Below, piece after piece: positions 1 to 8,389 of a stretch of 64,000 nucleotides of DNA. The position numbers were made by a program, and so were the translations under genes. This stretch comes from Ancylomarina sp. 16SWW S1-10-2 (lineage in GTDB: Bacteria > Bacteroidota > Bacteroidia > Bacteroidales > Marinifilaceae): positions 62,001-126,000 of the forward strand of contig NZ_SADB01000008.1 in NCBI RefSeq assembly GCF_009669305.1, in the 5' to 3' direction. A model generated the notes under the pieces. That model was not told the DNA's origin. It worked only from the letters and a program-made list of their open reading frames with translations, and searched no databases. Each line of letters starts with the position of its first letter. The stretch's first letter is position 1.

Positions 1-1
1 A

Positions 2-3000
2 CCTGAAGAAATCTGGCAAAAGCAATTTCAAGAAAAAAAGGCAAAAAGAAAAGTTGGCTATAGTAAAGCCAACAAGCCAGATATGTTCAGTAAGTACTAT
101 AAGGATATTACGACCCGAATAGGAGAAAAGAAATCTGGTTATAAAATGAACTACAAGACATTGGAGCTGAATAAAGCCCGTGATAATGGTTCAAAATTAA
201 AAAGTACAAAAGCTACTTTGGATTTTATTCAGAGAGGTCCAGCCAATATTGGTGGTCGTACTCGGGCCATTGTTGTTGATCCTGATGATGCTGAAAAAAA
301 CACGTGGTATGCAGGTAGTGCTACTGGAGGAATTTGGAAAACGACTGATGGTGCTTATAATTGGACCAATTTATCCAACGATTTAACTAATCTATCGGTA
401 AATGCATTAGCTATGGCTAGTTCCAATCATGATATTATTTATGCTGGTACTGGTGAAAGTTTTCCTGGTGGTGCCAATAATATTGGAAATGGAATATGGA
501 AATCGACTGACCGAGGTATAACTTGGGTACAATTGTCCAGTACTAGTACAAATCCCGATTTTGGTTATATCAACCGTCTTTTTGTTGATCCTATTAATTC
601 AGATCTTGTGATTGCCGCTACCGAGAAAGGCTTATTCAAAACGAATAATGGAGGAACAGATTGGGTACAAGTATATGAAAGTCTTAGTGGAGTAGAAGAC
701 CTTGCTGCTTATCCTACTGCAAGAGATACTATTTTTGCTGGTGAAAATGGAAAGGGAATTTTACGTACAATTGATGCTGGTCAATCATGGGAATCCTTTT
801 CTAAGGGACTTGCTAGTGGGACCCGTTATGAGGTCTGCGTATCTCCTGTAGATCGAAATATTGTTTATACAAGTGTTAATATCTCAGAAGAGGCATCGAA
901 TGTTTTTATCTCAAGAGATAATGCTAATAGTTGGACTAAATTTAATGATGAAACAAATTTCTTGGGCGGACAAGGTGATTATGATAATACACTTGAAGCA
1001 CATCCTTTTATAGACAGTGTTGTTTTTGTAGGTGGTGTTAATATGTGGAAATTGGCTTTTAATAGTACACCTAAAGAATTAGATGCTGCTGTTAAAGCTG
1101 CTTATACAGAGAATACAGATTTTCTAACTTTTGTTAATTTTGGAGGTACCTTTTTAGATAGTGGATTAAGCACAGAAGAAGGAACAAATCTTTTAACGAC
1201 AGACTGGTCTTCAGTAGAAATTCGTTTTGGAGATGGAATTTCACAAAAGGCACATCGTTTTACAGTACCTAACCAAGGAACTAATGGTGTTCCAGTTGCC
1301 GATTATACTTACGCTGGCTATGATGACGTTCCTTTTCAGGTTTGGGATGTTACCAATAACAAACAGTTAATGGTTTCTTTTCGAGATCAGGAATCAGATG
1401 GAGCATTTAATATTTATACCCGCAAGGGAGATGGTGCAGCCTATGGTAATTTAAGTAGAGAGTATATTTTTGTTAATGCAGTAGAATATAATGCTGATGC
1501 TCCAGATGCAAATATTGCCGTTGCAGGTGGACATGTTTTTAAAGCAATGTATATGATATGGCCTGAATTGACAGATGGTTATACATGGGATTCTGAAAAT
1601 TTGCCTACTTCTAAAATTATTGTGGAGTACGGACCAATTGAAGTTTTCGATGGTGAAAAAACAAGTGTAGCTGATGCCTATGGTAATAATGGAGGTGCAA
1701 ACAGTTACAATCAAGCAGCAGGAAAGGGGAAAGTTAAAATAGAAGGTTTGCATCCTGACCATCACAATATTACAATTGTACCCCTTGAAGGTGATAATTT
1801 TAGAATTATTGATGGAAATGATGGTGGTATTGGTGTTTCTGAAAATGGAGGTGTATTATTTGATCAAAGACCTAATAATTATATTACAACTCAATTTTAT
1901 GGAGTTGCTAAAAATCCTGATGCCAATGAATATATTGGAGGAATGCAGGATAATGGAACTTGGCAGTCAGCTGCAGATGAAGATGCTAGTTCAAGTTCAA
2001 ATTACTACTTCCGTTTGGGAGGAGATGGTTTTGAATGTTTATGGCATAGTACAAATTCTAAAAAGCTGTTGGGAAGTATATATAATAATGACATTTATAA
2101 ATCAGATAACGGTGGAGATAGTTGGACAGCTGTTAGAGGAATTACTGATGACGATGGTCCTTTTATTACTAAGTTGTCGGCTTCTAAATGGCATCCTGAT
2201 GTCGTGTTTGCAGTAGGAAATACAGGTGTTTATAAATCGACAGATTTTGGTAGTAACTGGAAACTAAAAACGATTGGAGACAACTGGTCTGATGGAACCG
2301 TTTATAGTGTGCATAATGTTGAAGTATCTCAAGCCAATCCGAATATTGTTTGGGCAGGAGCTGCAATGTCTGAGACTAATGGTTACCAGATTCATGTTTC
2401 GCAGGATGAAGGCGAAACCTACACTGCAGTGAAGAAATATGCTGAAAGAGATGTGAATGCTTACATAAGTGGAATTGCGACACACCCTTCTGACCCTAAT
2501 ACAGCTTATTTACTTTACTCAACAAGTGAAGCACCTAAGATTTTAAGAACAACTGATCTTGGAGAAACTTGGACAGATATCTCAGGTTTTGGTACAGGAG
2601 ATGTAAGTACTAATGGATTTCCAGATGTTGTGACTCATTGTCTGATTGTTATGCCTTATGATACTAATGTTATTTGGGCAGGAACTGAGATTGGATTATT
2701 TCAATCAACTGATAATGGCGAAAGCTGGAGTGCTGTTGGTGGAAATATACCTCCAGTAACTATTTACGATATGCATATTGTTGGTAATCAGGTGGTATTT
2801 GCAACCCATGGACGTGGTGTTTGGAGTGTAGATATTCCAGAGCTTGACAGAGTTCCTTTAGTCTCAGGATTAGAAGAAGTTAAGGATAAGGTTCTTAATC
2901 TTAATATGGATATTAAAGTCGATTATGATTCATTGAAAGTATATTTAAATGGAGAATTTTATGAAAAAATTGTAACCCCAGCAATTGGAGAACAGTCTTT

Positions 3001-3634
3001 CTCTATAACAGTTGATCAGGTTGGTACTTACACATCTTATGTTCTCGTTTATATAGATAAAAAGGAATTAAAGTCGAATCAGGTTGAACTAGAAATTAAG
3101 GATAAAACTCCTGTAGTTAGCAAGTTTGAAGTTGTTAAAGACTTCAAATTAAACCTAGAATTGGAGCTTCCTGTTAAATATGATAAGTTTGACATCTATA
3201 TTAATGATGAATTTTATAAAACCAATGAGAATCCAGTTGTAGGGATTACTAGATATGATATAACAGTAGAAGATGCTGGAAACTATAATGTCTATATCAT
3301 TGGTGAAATATTTGGGACTTCATACACGTCCAATACTGAAGAAGTAGAAATTATTCCAATTGTAACTGGAATCGAAACGATTGAGGAAGAGATCGGTGAG
3401 ATGAAAATTTATCCTAATCCTTGTCGTAACGCATTTAAACTTCAACTAGGAAGTTCGAATCAAGACTTTAGTTTGGATATTTTTGACCTTACAGGAAAGA
3501 AGGTTTATTCTAAAAAAGAACGAAATTCAGGTGATAACACCATTCGCGTTGAATCTCTTAAGAATGGTATTTATATTGTTCGAGTAAGATTAGATGGTAA
3601 AGTAATGTCAAGTAAAATTCAAGTTGTAAAGTAG
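2..3634 (+). CDS. Secreted beta-propeller (sortilin/BNR-like) protein with type IX sorting tail, 5' partial
   Basis: The reading frame is open to the left edge (codons in phase with base 2), so the true start lies outside the window; an internal Met at base 83 would leave 1183 residues. The product is an extracellular beta-propeller of the VPS10/BNR (exo-sialidase-like) type: repeated blades carry the pattern WKTTDGAYNW, WKSTDRGITW, FKTNNGGTDW, YKSDNGGDSW, FQSTDNGESW. About 280 residues are inserted between early and late blades and include HPDHHN followed by DGNDGGIGVSENGG, seen in many Bacteroidota propellers of this kind. After the propeller come two similar Ig-like repeats of about 90 residues (YLNGEFYEK and YINDEFYKT mark equivalent positions). 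The last 75 residues are a Por-secretion tail (IYPNPCRNAF to SSKIQVVK), the signal for export by the type IX system. No substrate can be named; catalytic activity is not evident. Confidence 0.85.
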   Translation, partial: PEEIWQKQFQEKKAKRKVGYSKANKPDMFSKYYKDITTRIGEKKSGYKMNYKTLELNKARDNGSKLKSTKATLDFIQRGPANIGGRTRAIVVDPDDAEKNTWYAGSATGGIWKTTDGAYNWTNLSNDLTNLSVNALAMASSNHDIIYAGTGESFPGGANNIGNGIWKSTDRGITWVQLSSTSTNPDFGYINRLFVDPINSDLVIAATEKGLFKTNNGGTDWVQVYESLSGVEDLAAYPTARDTIFAGENGKGILRTIDAGQSWESFSKGLASGTRYEVCVSPVDRNIVYTSVNISEEASNVFISRDNANSWTKFNDETNFLGGQGDYDNTLEAHPFIDSVVFVGGVNMWKLAFNSTPKELDAAVKAAYTENTDFLTFVNFGGTFLDSGLSTEEGTNLLTTDWSSVEIRFGDGISQKAHRFTVPNQGTNGVPVADYTYAGYDDVPFQVWDVTNNKQLMVSFRDQESDGAFNIYTRKGDGAAYGNLSREYIFVNAVEYNADAPDANIAVAGGHVFKAMYMIWPELTDGYTWDSENLPTSKIIVEYGPIEVFDGEKTSVADAYGNNGGANSYNQAAGKGKVKIEGLHPDHHNITIVPLEGDNFRIIDGNDGGIGVSENGGVLFDQRPNNYITTQFYGVAKNPDANEYIGGMQDNGTWQSAADEDASSSSNYYFRLGGDGFECLWHSTNSKKLLGSIYNNDIYKSDNGGDSWTAVRGITDDDGPFITKLSASKWHPDVVFAVGNTGVYKSTDFGSNWKLKTIGDNWSDGTVYSVHNVEVSQANPNIVWAGAAMSETNGYQIHVSQDEGETYTAVKKYAERDVNAYISGIATHPSDPNTAYLLYSTSEAPKILRTTDLGETWTDISGFGTGDVSTNGFPDVVTHCLIVMPYDTNVIWAGTEIGLFQSTDNGESWSAVGGNIPPVTIYDMHIVGNQVVFATHGRGVWSVDIPELDRVPLVSGLEEVKDKVLNLNMDIKVDYDSLKVYLNGEFYEKIVTPAIGEQSFSITVDQVGTYTSYVLVYIDKKELKSNQVELEIKDKTPVVSKFEVVKDFKLNLELELPVKYDKFDIYINDEFYKTNENPVVGITRYDITVEDAGNYNVYIIGEIFGTSYTSNTEEVEIIPIVTGIETIEEEIGEMKIYPNPCRNAFKLQLGSSNQDFSLDIFDLTGKKVYSKKERNSGDNTIRVESLKNGIYIVRVRLDGKVMSSKIQVVK

Positions 3635-3684
3635 ATTATTCATTTTTACTAATCTCAGATTAGTAATTTTATAAGCATATTTTA

Positions 3685-3716
3685 AAGCCTCAGATGCTAG
3701 TCATCTGAGACTTTTT
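3685..3716 (+). terminator. Rho-independent terminator after the propeller gene
   Basis: The stem CTCAGATG / CATCTGAG has a five-base loop and is followed by CTTTTT. It sits 50 bases past the stop codon. Confidence 0.75.
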
Positions 3717-3788
3717 CAAAACAATTTTTCTAGCTCTGATATATATTCATCCTTTTTGTGTAAGCTTATAAAAGGTCGAAACATTACA

Positions 3789-3830
3789 TAAAAAAAAGAC
3801 TACCTAAAGGCAGTCTTTTTATCGATTATA
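3789..3830. terminator. Bidirectional terminator between convergent genes
   Basis: The hairpin AAAAAGACT-CC / GG-AGTCTTTTT has an A-run on one side and a T-run on the other, so it can end both the rightward propeller transcript and the leftward CoA-disulfide reductase transcript, which stops at 3847. Confidence 0.75.
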
Positions 3831-3846
3831 TTGTTTTGAGTTGTTA

Positions 3847-6336
3847 TTAAATGAATAGGTTGACATTTGATTTTTCAGCTTCCTCAAGGTAAGCCGCAAC
3901 ACCTCCAATTTCAACACCTTCTAGTAATTCTGCTGGATCAACTCCCATGATGTCCATAGACATTTGGCAAGCAATCATTTCAACACCATTTTCCATAGCT
4001 GTTTTCAATAATTGTTCAAGAGAATCAACCTTTTTCGAGCTCATTCTTTTCTCCATCATCTTAGTACCCATCCCCATCATATTCATTTTCGATAACTTAA
4101 GATGACCAGCATCACTAGCCATCATCTTACCGAACATTTTGCCCATTAGGTCTTTTTTAACGCGAGGTTTGTTTGCTTTTTTAATAACGTTTAGCCCCCA
4201 GAATGTAAAGAATAAAGTTACTTTACTACCCGTTGCAATTGCACCATTTGCGATAACAAGAGAAGCCAAAGCTCTATCTAAATCGTCAGAGAAAACAACC
4301 ATGGTTTTGTTCTTTGCTACAGTTGTATTGGAATCTATAGGAGATTCGACCTTTTCTTGTTTTTCGATAACAGCAGAAATAATTCCTTTGTCTGATTCGC
4401 AAGAAATCAACTTGTTTCCTGTCATATTACACCACGATTTCACATCTTTGATGAAACCGGCATCAGTAACTTTTTGGCGAAGTCGTTGACCAACTTCAAG
4501 CTTATCAACCTCTTTCTTAAGTTTGATTATAGGACCAGGACATTGTAGACCACACGCATCAATATCTATCGTTTTGATCTCTTTCCCTTCGCTGTTTTGC
4601 CCCTCAGCTTCTTTCTCTTTTCCACGATAAATTTGGCCATCTTTAGCAATATAGTTAGACTCAAAGATGTCTTCATTACTTTGTTTGCATGTAGCATGCT
4701 CGTATGTTTTGTAACCACCACTCAGGTTTACAACATCATTAAAGCCTCTCTGCATAAGAATTCTTGCTGCAAAATAGCCACGAAGTCCTACGCCACAGTA
4801 AATAATAATTTTTTTGTCTTTCGGAATCTCATCAATTCGTTCACGGATTTGATCAAGCTCAATATTAATTGCACCTTCAATTTTTCCTAGTTCAGATTCA
4901 TCTGGTGTTCTTACATCTAAGATAAAGGTGTTAGGTGCATCCAAAAGGTGTACTTCATCCCAATGGATAATATTAACCAATCCTTCAATAATATTACCAG
5001 CTGTAAAGCCGGCTTGATTCACAGGATCTTTGGCAGATGAAAAAGGTGGGGCATAGGCATGCTCAATTTCTTGAAGATCGTATATACTTCCTTTGTTTTT
5101 AAGTACGTTTGCGATAAGATCGATACGCTTATCAACACCTACATAACCAATAATCTGACCACCAAACAGTTTTCCTGTCTCGGGATCGAACATGATTTTA
5201 ATTGTAGTAGGCATAGCCCCTGGATAATAACCTGCATTCGATGCACCGTGAGTAATATTAGAAATATACTTAATCCCTTCCTTCTTAAGTACTTTCTCTG
5301 CTAATCCGGTTGATGCTACGGTAATATCAAATACTTTGGCAATAGCTGTAGCAATAGCCCCTTCATATTTTTTATGATGTCCGTTAACCAAGTTATCAGC
5401 CAACATTCTTGCTTGTTTATTGGCTGGTCCTGCCAAGTAAGTATTCGTGTATTTACCTGTTATTGGATGAGGAAATGCCATAGCATCACCAAGAGCGTAA
5501 ACGTGCTCGGCGCTAGTTTGTAAATATTCGTTTACTTTAATACCACCATTGGGAGCTAATTCAAGACCAGCTTCTTTCACTAATCTAGTTTCAGGACGTA
5601 CCCCAATCGATAGAATTACCATATCAGCCTCAATCTTACGACCCGATTGTAGGTGAATGTTTAATTTATCACCTTCGCGACGGAATTCAGATACACCATC
5701 TTTTAAATAAAACTCAACATTTTTGGTTTTAAGGTGCATGTGTACCTCGGCAGCCATTTCGTAGTCTAGAGGTGTCATTACTTGATCGGCCATTTCTACA
5801 ATGGTAACCATCATCCCTAGGTGGTGAAGGTTTTCTGCCATTTCGAGACCAATGAAACCGGCACCTACAACAACAGCTTTCTTAGGTTGATTATTATCGT
5901 AAAATGATTTGATTTTATCGGTATCCCTTACGTTACGAACGGTAAATATGGCATCATCTTTAATGCCAGGAATAGGTGGTTTAATTGGTTCTGCACCTGG
6001 CGAAACGATTAACTTATCGTATGTTTCAGTATAGTTTGTTCCATTAAGTATATCCTTAACTTCAACCGATTTATTTTTAGTGTCAATGCTTATAACTTCA
6101 TTTTGAACTCGGACGTCAACATTTAATCTCGCTTTAAAACTTTCAGGGGTTTGTAATAATAGATTTTCTCTTTCTACAATAACACCACCTACATAGTATG
6201 GTAAACCGCAATTAGCATAGGAAATATGTTCTCCTCTTTCGAACATGATTATTTCTGCCGATTCATCTATTCTTCTTAGACGAGCTGCTGTTGTTGCTCC
6301 TCCAGCTACTCCTCCAACTATTAAATATTTTGTCAT
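3847..6336 (-). CDS. CoA-disulfide/polysulfide reductase fused to rhodanese, TusA and DsrE domains
   Basis: The protein has 829 residues and four domains. Residues 1-440 are a FAD/NAD(P)H pyridine-nucleotide-disulfide oxidoreductase with GGVAGG at the start, a second GAGFIG at 158-163 and the single redox cysteine C43 in NCGLPY that marks CoA-disulfide reductases. Residues 460-550 are a rhodanese with active C514 in IYCGVG. Residues 588-660 are TusA/SirA-like, with CGLQCPGP giving C595 and C599. Residues 677-829 are a DsrE/F-like domain (VVFSDDLDRA). In characterised relatives the reductase acts on CoA persulfides or polysulfides, while rhodanese and TusA carry sulfane sulfur, so this polypeptide could accept, relay and reduce persulfide sulfur in the cytoplasm. 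The whole chain is one open frame. It is a single-gene unit with its own promoter at 6396-6425 and a terminator after it. The exact substrate is not decided by the sequence. Confidence 0.9.
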   Translation of the reverse strand: MTKYLIVGGVAGGATTAARLRRIDESAEIIMFERGEHISYANCGLPYYVGGVIVERENLLLQTPESFKARLNVDVRVQNEVISIDTKNKSVEVKDILNGTNYTETYDKLIVSPGAEPIKPPIPGIKDDAIFTVRNVRDTDKIKSFYDNNQPKKAVVVGAGFIGLEMAENLHHLGMMVTIVEMADQVMTPLDYEMAAEVHMHLKTKNVEFYLKDGVSEFRREGDKLNIHLQSGRKIEADMVILSIGVRPETRLVKEAGLELAPNGGIKVNEYLQTSAEHVYALGDAMAFPHPITGKYTNTYLAGPANKQARMLADNLVNGHHKKYEGAIATAIAKVFDITVASTGLAEKVLKKEGIKYISNITHGASNAGYYPGAMPTTIKIMFDPETGKLFGGQIIGYVGVDKRIDLIANVLKNKGSIYDLQEIEHAYAPPFSSAKDPVNQAGFTAGNIIEGLVNIIHWDEVHLLDAPNTFILDVRTPDESELGKIEGAINIELDQIRERIDEIPKDKKIIIYCGVGLRGYFAARILMQRGFNDVVNLSGGYKTYEHATCKQSNEDIFESNYIAKDGQIYRGKEKEAEGQNSEGKEIKTIDIDACGLQCPGPIIKLKKEVDKLEVGQRLRQKVTDAGFIKDVKSWCNMTGNKLISCESDKGIISAVIEKQEKVESPIDSNTTVAKNKTMVVFSDDLDRALASLVIANGAIATGSKVTLFFTFWGLNVIKKANKPRVKKDLMGKMFGKMMASDAGHLKLSKMNMMGMGTKMMEKRMSSKKVDSLEQLLKTAMENGVEMIACQMSMDIMGVDPAELLEGVEIGGVAAYLEEAEKSNVNLFI

Positions 6337-6395
6337 GATAATTATATTCTAAGTATTATGTTTTAATCCCCATATTTAGATATTTACATATATGG

Positions 6396-6425
6396 CAAAT
6401 ATAATATATCATTTAGTTTCTACAA
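6396..6425 (-). promoter_or_regulatory. Bacteroidota sigma-A-type promoter of the CoA-disulfide reductase gene
   Basis: Read on the minus strand, TTG (6425-6423), a 19-base spacer and TATATTTG (6403-6396) match the Bacteroidota consensus TTG-N19-TAnnTTTG exactly. The expected transcript start lies about 50 bases before the ATG at 6336. Confidence 0.7.
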
Positions 6426-6550
6426 CATGGAATGAAGTAAATATGACATGTTCCATAACAGATTTGTAATATATACTCGGTTGAAAATTCGACAGACTAG
6501 TATTAATGAGGAATAAGCCTTGTTAATGCTAATCAGTTTATAAATAGGGA

Positions 6551-6982
6551 TTATAGTAGGGAGAATTCTTTTTCGTGTTTGAAATTAGATTGAAGTTTAC
6601 TAGCTATAAATTCAGGAATTAATTTAGGTTGTCGAGATTCTTTATTTACGAAAACAAGAGTAGAATTTGCTTTACAAAGAATCTGACCTTCTTCGTTGCT
6701 TATTAGGAATTCAAAATAGAAACGAGTTTTGGGTAAGTCTTTTATAGTTGTTGTAATGCTTATGAGCTCGTCGTAATGAGCTGGTTTTTTGTAATCAATA
6801 TTAAAAGATATAACAGGCATCATGATATTCATATCTTCTAAGTACTTGTCATTTAAATCCAGTTTTCGTAAAAGCTCAGTTCTAGCTTGATGGCAATAAC
6901 TCAGATAATTGGCATGATAGACATAGCCCATCTGGTCGACTTCGCCGTAGCGAGGTCTTAATTTCATCATATCTTTAATCAC
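6551..6982 (-). CDS. Acyl-CoA thioesterase, YbgC/4-hydroxybenzoyl-CoA thioesterase type
   Basis: This 143-residue hotdog-fold protein starts with the family signature RPRYGEVDQMGYVYHANYLSY: the Asp in EVDQMG followed by the VYHANY segment is the active-site region of YbgC-like thioesterases. Length is normal. It would hydrolyse cytoplasmic acyl-CoA or acyl-ACP thioesters; substrate choice cannot be read from the sequence. Later conserved parts are INIDYKKPAHYDE-like (NIDYKKPAHYDEL) and FYFEFLISNEEGQILCKANSTLVFV. It stands alone on the minus strand, 210 bases left of the CoA-disulfide reductase start, and no Tol-Pal genes flank it. Confidence 0.85.
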   Translation of the reverse strand: MIKDMMKLRPRYGEVDQMGYVYHANYLSYCHQARTELLRKLDLNDKYLEDMNIMMPVISFNIDYKKPAHYDELISITTTIKDLPKTRFYFEFLISNEEGQILCKANSTLVFVNKESRQPKLIPEFIASKLQSNFKHEKEFSLL

Positions 6983-7027
6983 GTTTTTTAGTTTTAAATT
7001 TCAAAAAAAATGATCTAGTTGATGCTC

Positions 7028-7210
7028 TTAAATTGTTTGTGATGAGTGTTTGATCGTAGTATTATCAAATGAAATTTTTGTCAATTGTAAAAGTTTATTT
7101 TTTATTAGATAATTTTCGATAATATCTTTTAGACCAGGGTTTAAAACAGATTTATTTTTCCCAAGACCATTTATTCCGCTTGTTGTGGCAATTTTAAATG
7201 AGATAAGGTT
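7028..7210 (-). pseudogene. Unrecognised 60-codon gene fragment lacking a start
   Basis: The minus strand holds 60 uninterrupted codons ending in TAA, directly before (on that strand) the thioesterase gene. The peptide (starting NLISFKIATTSGINGLGKNK, ending TIKHSSQTI) has ordinary protein composition, but there is no ATG, GTG or TTG near its beginning, and an in-frame TAG precedes it immediately downstream of the hairpin at 7225-7257. It looks like the 3' end of a gene whose front was lost. I do not recognise the family, and chance openness over 180 bases of AT-rich DNA is possible. Confidence 0.3.
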
Positions 7211-7224
7211 CTATATATTAAAAG

Positions 7225-7257
7225 CATAATCAGTGCAATATGTTTGCACTGATTATG
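7225..7257 (-). terminator. Strong hairpin terminator of the DUF134/NifX-like operon
   Basis: A perfect 14-bp stem (CATAATCAGTGCAA / TTGCACTGATTATG) with a five-base loop lies 20 bases past the 7277 stop. On the minus strand it is followed by CTTTTAATA. Confidence 0.75.
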
Positions 7258-7276
7258 AGTTTGCTTTATTTATCAA

Positions 7277-7618
7277 TTAATGATCACAGTAGTTAGCTGT
7301 AAATGTTATTGTTTTATTAAGGTAAGCTTCAATTAATTCTTTAGCTGATAATTTAGGTGCACCAACAAAAACATTAACCCCATTTTTATTAAATAGTTGA
7401 ATGGCCATTTGACCCATTCCACCGGCAATAATATCGCTCACACCTTTTTCAGATAACCACTTTGGAAGTACGCCTGGTTCATGAACGGGTGGTGTTAGTT
7501 TTTCTTCAGATACAACTTTACCATTTTCGATATTTAGAACGGCAAAAAAGCTACAGTGTCCGAAATGGGCATCTAAAATATCTTCTTTATCTACTGGAAT
7601 TGCAATTTTTTTCTTCAT
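7277..7618 (-). CDS. NifX/NifB-like dinitrogenase-cofactor-family protein
   Basis: This 113-residue protein is of the dinitrogenase iron-molybdenum cofactor (Nif-FeMoco, NifX/NafY-like) fold. It begins KKKIAIPVDKED and has DAHFGHCSFFAV (residues 16-27), the His/Cys site where this family binds metal clusters, then IIAGGMGQMAIQLFNKNGV, the typical middle motif. It ends in NYCDH, a further Cys/His pair. No nif genes are present, so a role in nitrogen fixation is unlikely; such small proteins in anaerobes are thought to carry or sense Fe-S or Mo-containing clusters. It is the last gene of the leftward cluster, separated by 180 bases from the DUF5320-like gene, so it may have its own promoter. 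Confidence 0.8.
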   Translation of the reverse strand: MKKKIAIPVDKEDILDAHFGHCSFFAVLNIENGKVVSEEKLTPPVHEPGVLPKWLSEKGVSDIIAGGMGQMAIQLFNKNGVNVFVGAPKLSAKELIEAYLNKTITFTANYCDH

Positions 7619-7798
7619 AATATTTCTTTTTATTGAGTTTATTATTATTAATGGATGGGTTTATGCGTAAAAAAAATTCGCGCAAAGCTCTCAAATGAAT
7701 CTATACTTGTAAAAGAAGACTTACCAAATTAAATTTCTTTTAAAGTATGACGATTCTTTGCAAACGATGCGTGAATTTCAACTTATACAGAATAGATT

Positions 7799-8044
7799 CT
7801 AATTAGAACCTCTTCCTCTTCCTTGGCCCTGACCTTTTCCTTGTCCACGACCTTGACCTTGACCTTGACCTTTTCCTTGGCCTCGTCCTTGACCTCTACC
7901 ACCTCCATTTTGAGAAGCTGATCTTTGTTGGTCTTCATTTGGGTCTTGTTGATTCGTTCCTTGTGAATTAGAATTACATCTTCCTTGACCTCTTCCTGTT
8001 TGAGAACCTTTTCCACCTGGTCCTGTTCCATCAAATCTTGGCAT
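7799..8044 (-). CDS. DUF5320-like Gly/Gln/Arg-rich small protein
   Basis: This 81-residue protein starts MPRFDGTGPGGKGSQTGRGQ, very close to the MPRGDGTGP-type opening of DUF5320-family proteins, which accompany NifX-like and Mrp/ParA-like genes in anaerobes. The second half is low-complexity GQGRGQGKGQGQGQG. A cysteine follows the opening motif (GRC). The start is well supported: AAAGGAGG lies four bases before the ATG on the minus strand, a strong Shine-Dalgarno sequence that is unusual in this phylum. It sits between two NifX-like genes, so it probably works with them; its molecular role is unknown. A competing frame over the same bases encodes a Lys/Val/Glu repeat and is a shadow. Confidence 0.75.
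   Translation of the reverse strand: MPRFDGTGPGGKGSQTGRGQGRCNSNSQGTNQQDPNEDQQRSASQNGGGRGQGRGQGKGQGQGQGRGQGKGQGQGRGRGSN
7815..7902. repeat. Tandem CCTTGA/CCTTTT hexamer tract inside the DUF5320-like gene
   Basis: Degenerate hexanucleotides (CCTTGACC, CCTTTTCC and variants) repeat through this stretch and encode the Gly-Gln/Gly-Lys/Gly-Arg dipeptide run. Slippage here would keep frame in steps of two residues. Confidence 0.7.
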
Positions 8045-8064
8045 AAAACCTCCTTTTTATATAA

Positions 8065-8382
8065 TTAAATATTAATGCGATCAACAACACTTTGTATGTT
8101 TGTTGAATCTTGAATAATAATCATTTGAATATTTCGTTTTTCTAATTGTTCTTTAGCTTCAGGACCAAAATCGCCCGAAATAACTTTATCAGCCTTTAGT
8201 TTGTACATTAATTCAGCTGCTTGTTTTCCAGCAGAACGCTTTGTATTTACAAATTCATTTTTTACAAATGAGCTTTCTTTTGTTTCGCTATCAAATACAC
8301 AAAACCACTCAGTTCTACCAAAGCGCTTGTGAAATTGAGATGTTAGTTCATTACCTGAAGATGTAATTACTGTTCTACTCAT
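8065..8382 (-). CDS. NifX-like dinitrogenase-cofactor-family protein
   Basis: A second, diverged member of the same family as the 7277 gene, with 105 residues. The fold pattern is visible (RTVITSSGNELTSQFHKRFGRTEWFCVF; then LKADKVISGDFGPEAKEQLEKRNI), but the HFGHC metal site of its neighbour is replaced by HKRFGRTEWFC, so cluster binding may differ. It begins 7 bases after the DUF134 stop and is followed by the DUF5320-like gene after 20 bases, so the three are almost surely co-transcribed. Pairing of a DUF134 regulator with NifX-like proteins is a recurrent arrangement in anaerobes; the pathway served is not established. Confidence 0.75.
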   Translation of the reverse strand: MSRTVITSSGNELTSQFHKRFGRTEWFCVFDSETKESSFVKNEFVNTKRSAGKQAAELMYKLKADKVISGDFGPEAKEQLEKRNIQMIIIQDSTNIQSVVDRINI

Positions 8383-8389
8383 GAATTTT

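Noticed and set aside
7225..7257. Long perfect hairpin as an insertion-sequence end or regulatory RNA
   Set aside because: Its position just after a stop codon with T-rich sequence on the coding strand is fully explained by a terminator; no second copy was noticed.
7815..7902. Repeat tract as a possible CRISPR array
   Set aside because: The repeats are degenerate hexamers without spacers and are explained by Gly-Gln/Lys/Arg coding.
7783..8034. Alternative 83-codon frame over the DUF5320-like gene
   Set aside because: It is the shadow of the hexamer repeat in another frame; the frame starting MPRFDGTGP has a strong ribosome site and a family signature.
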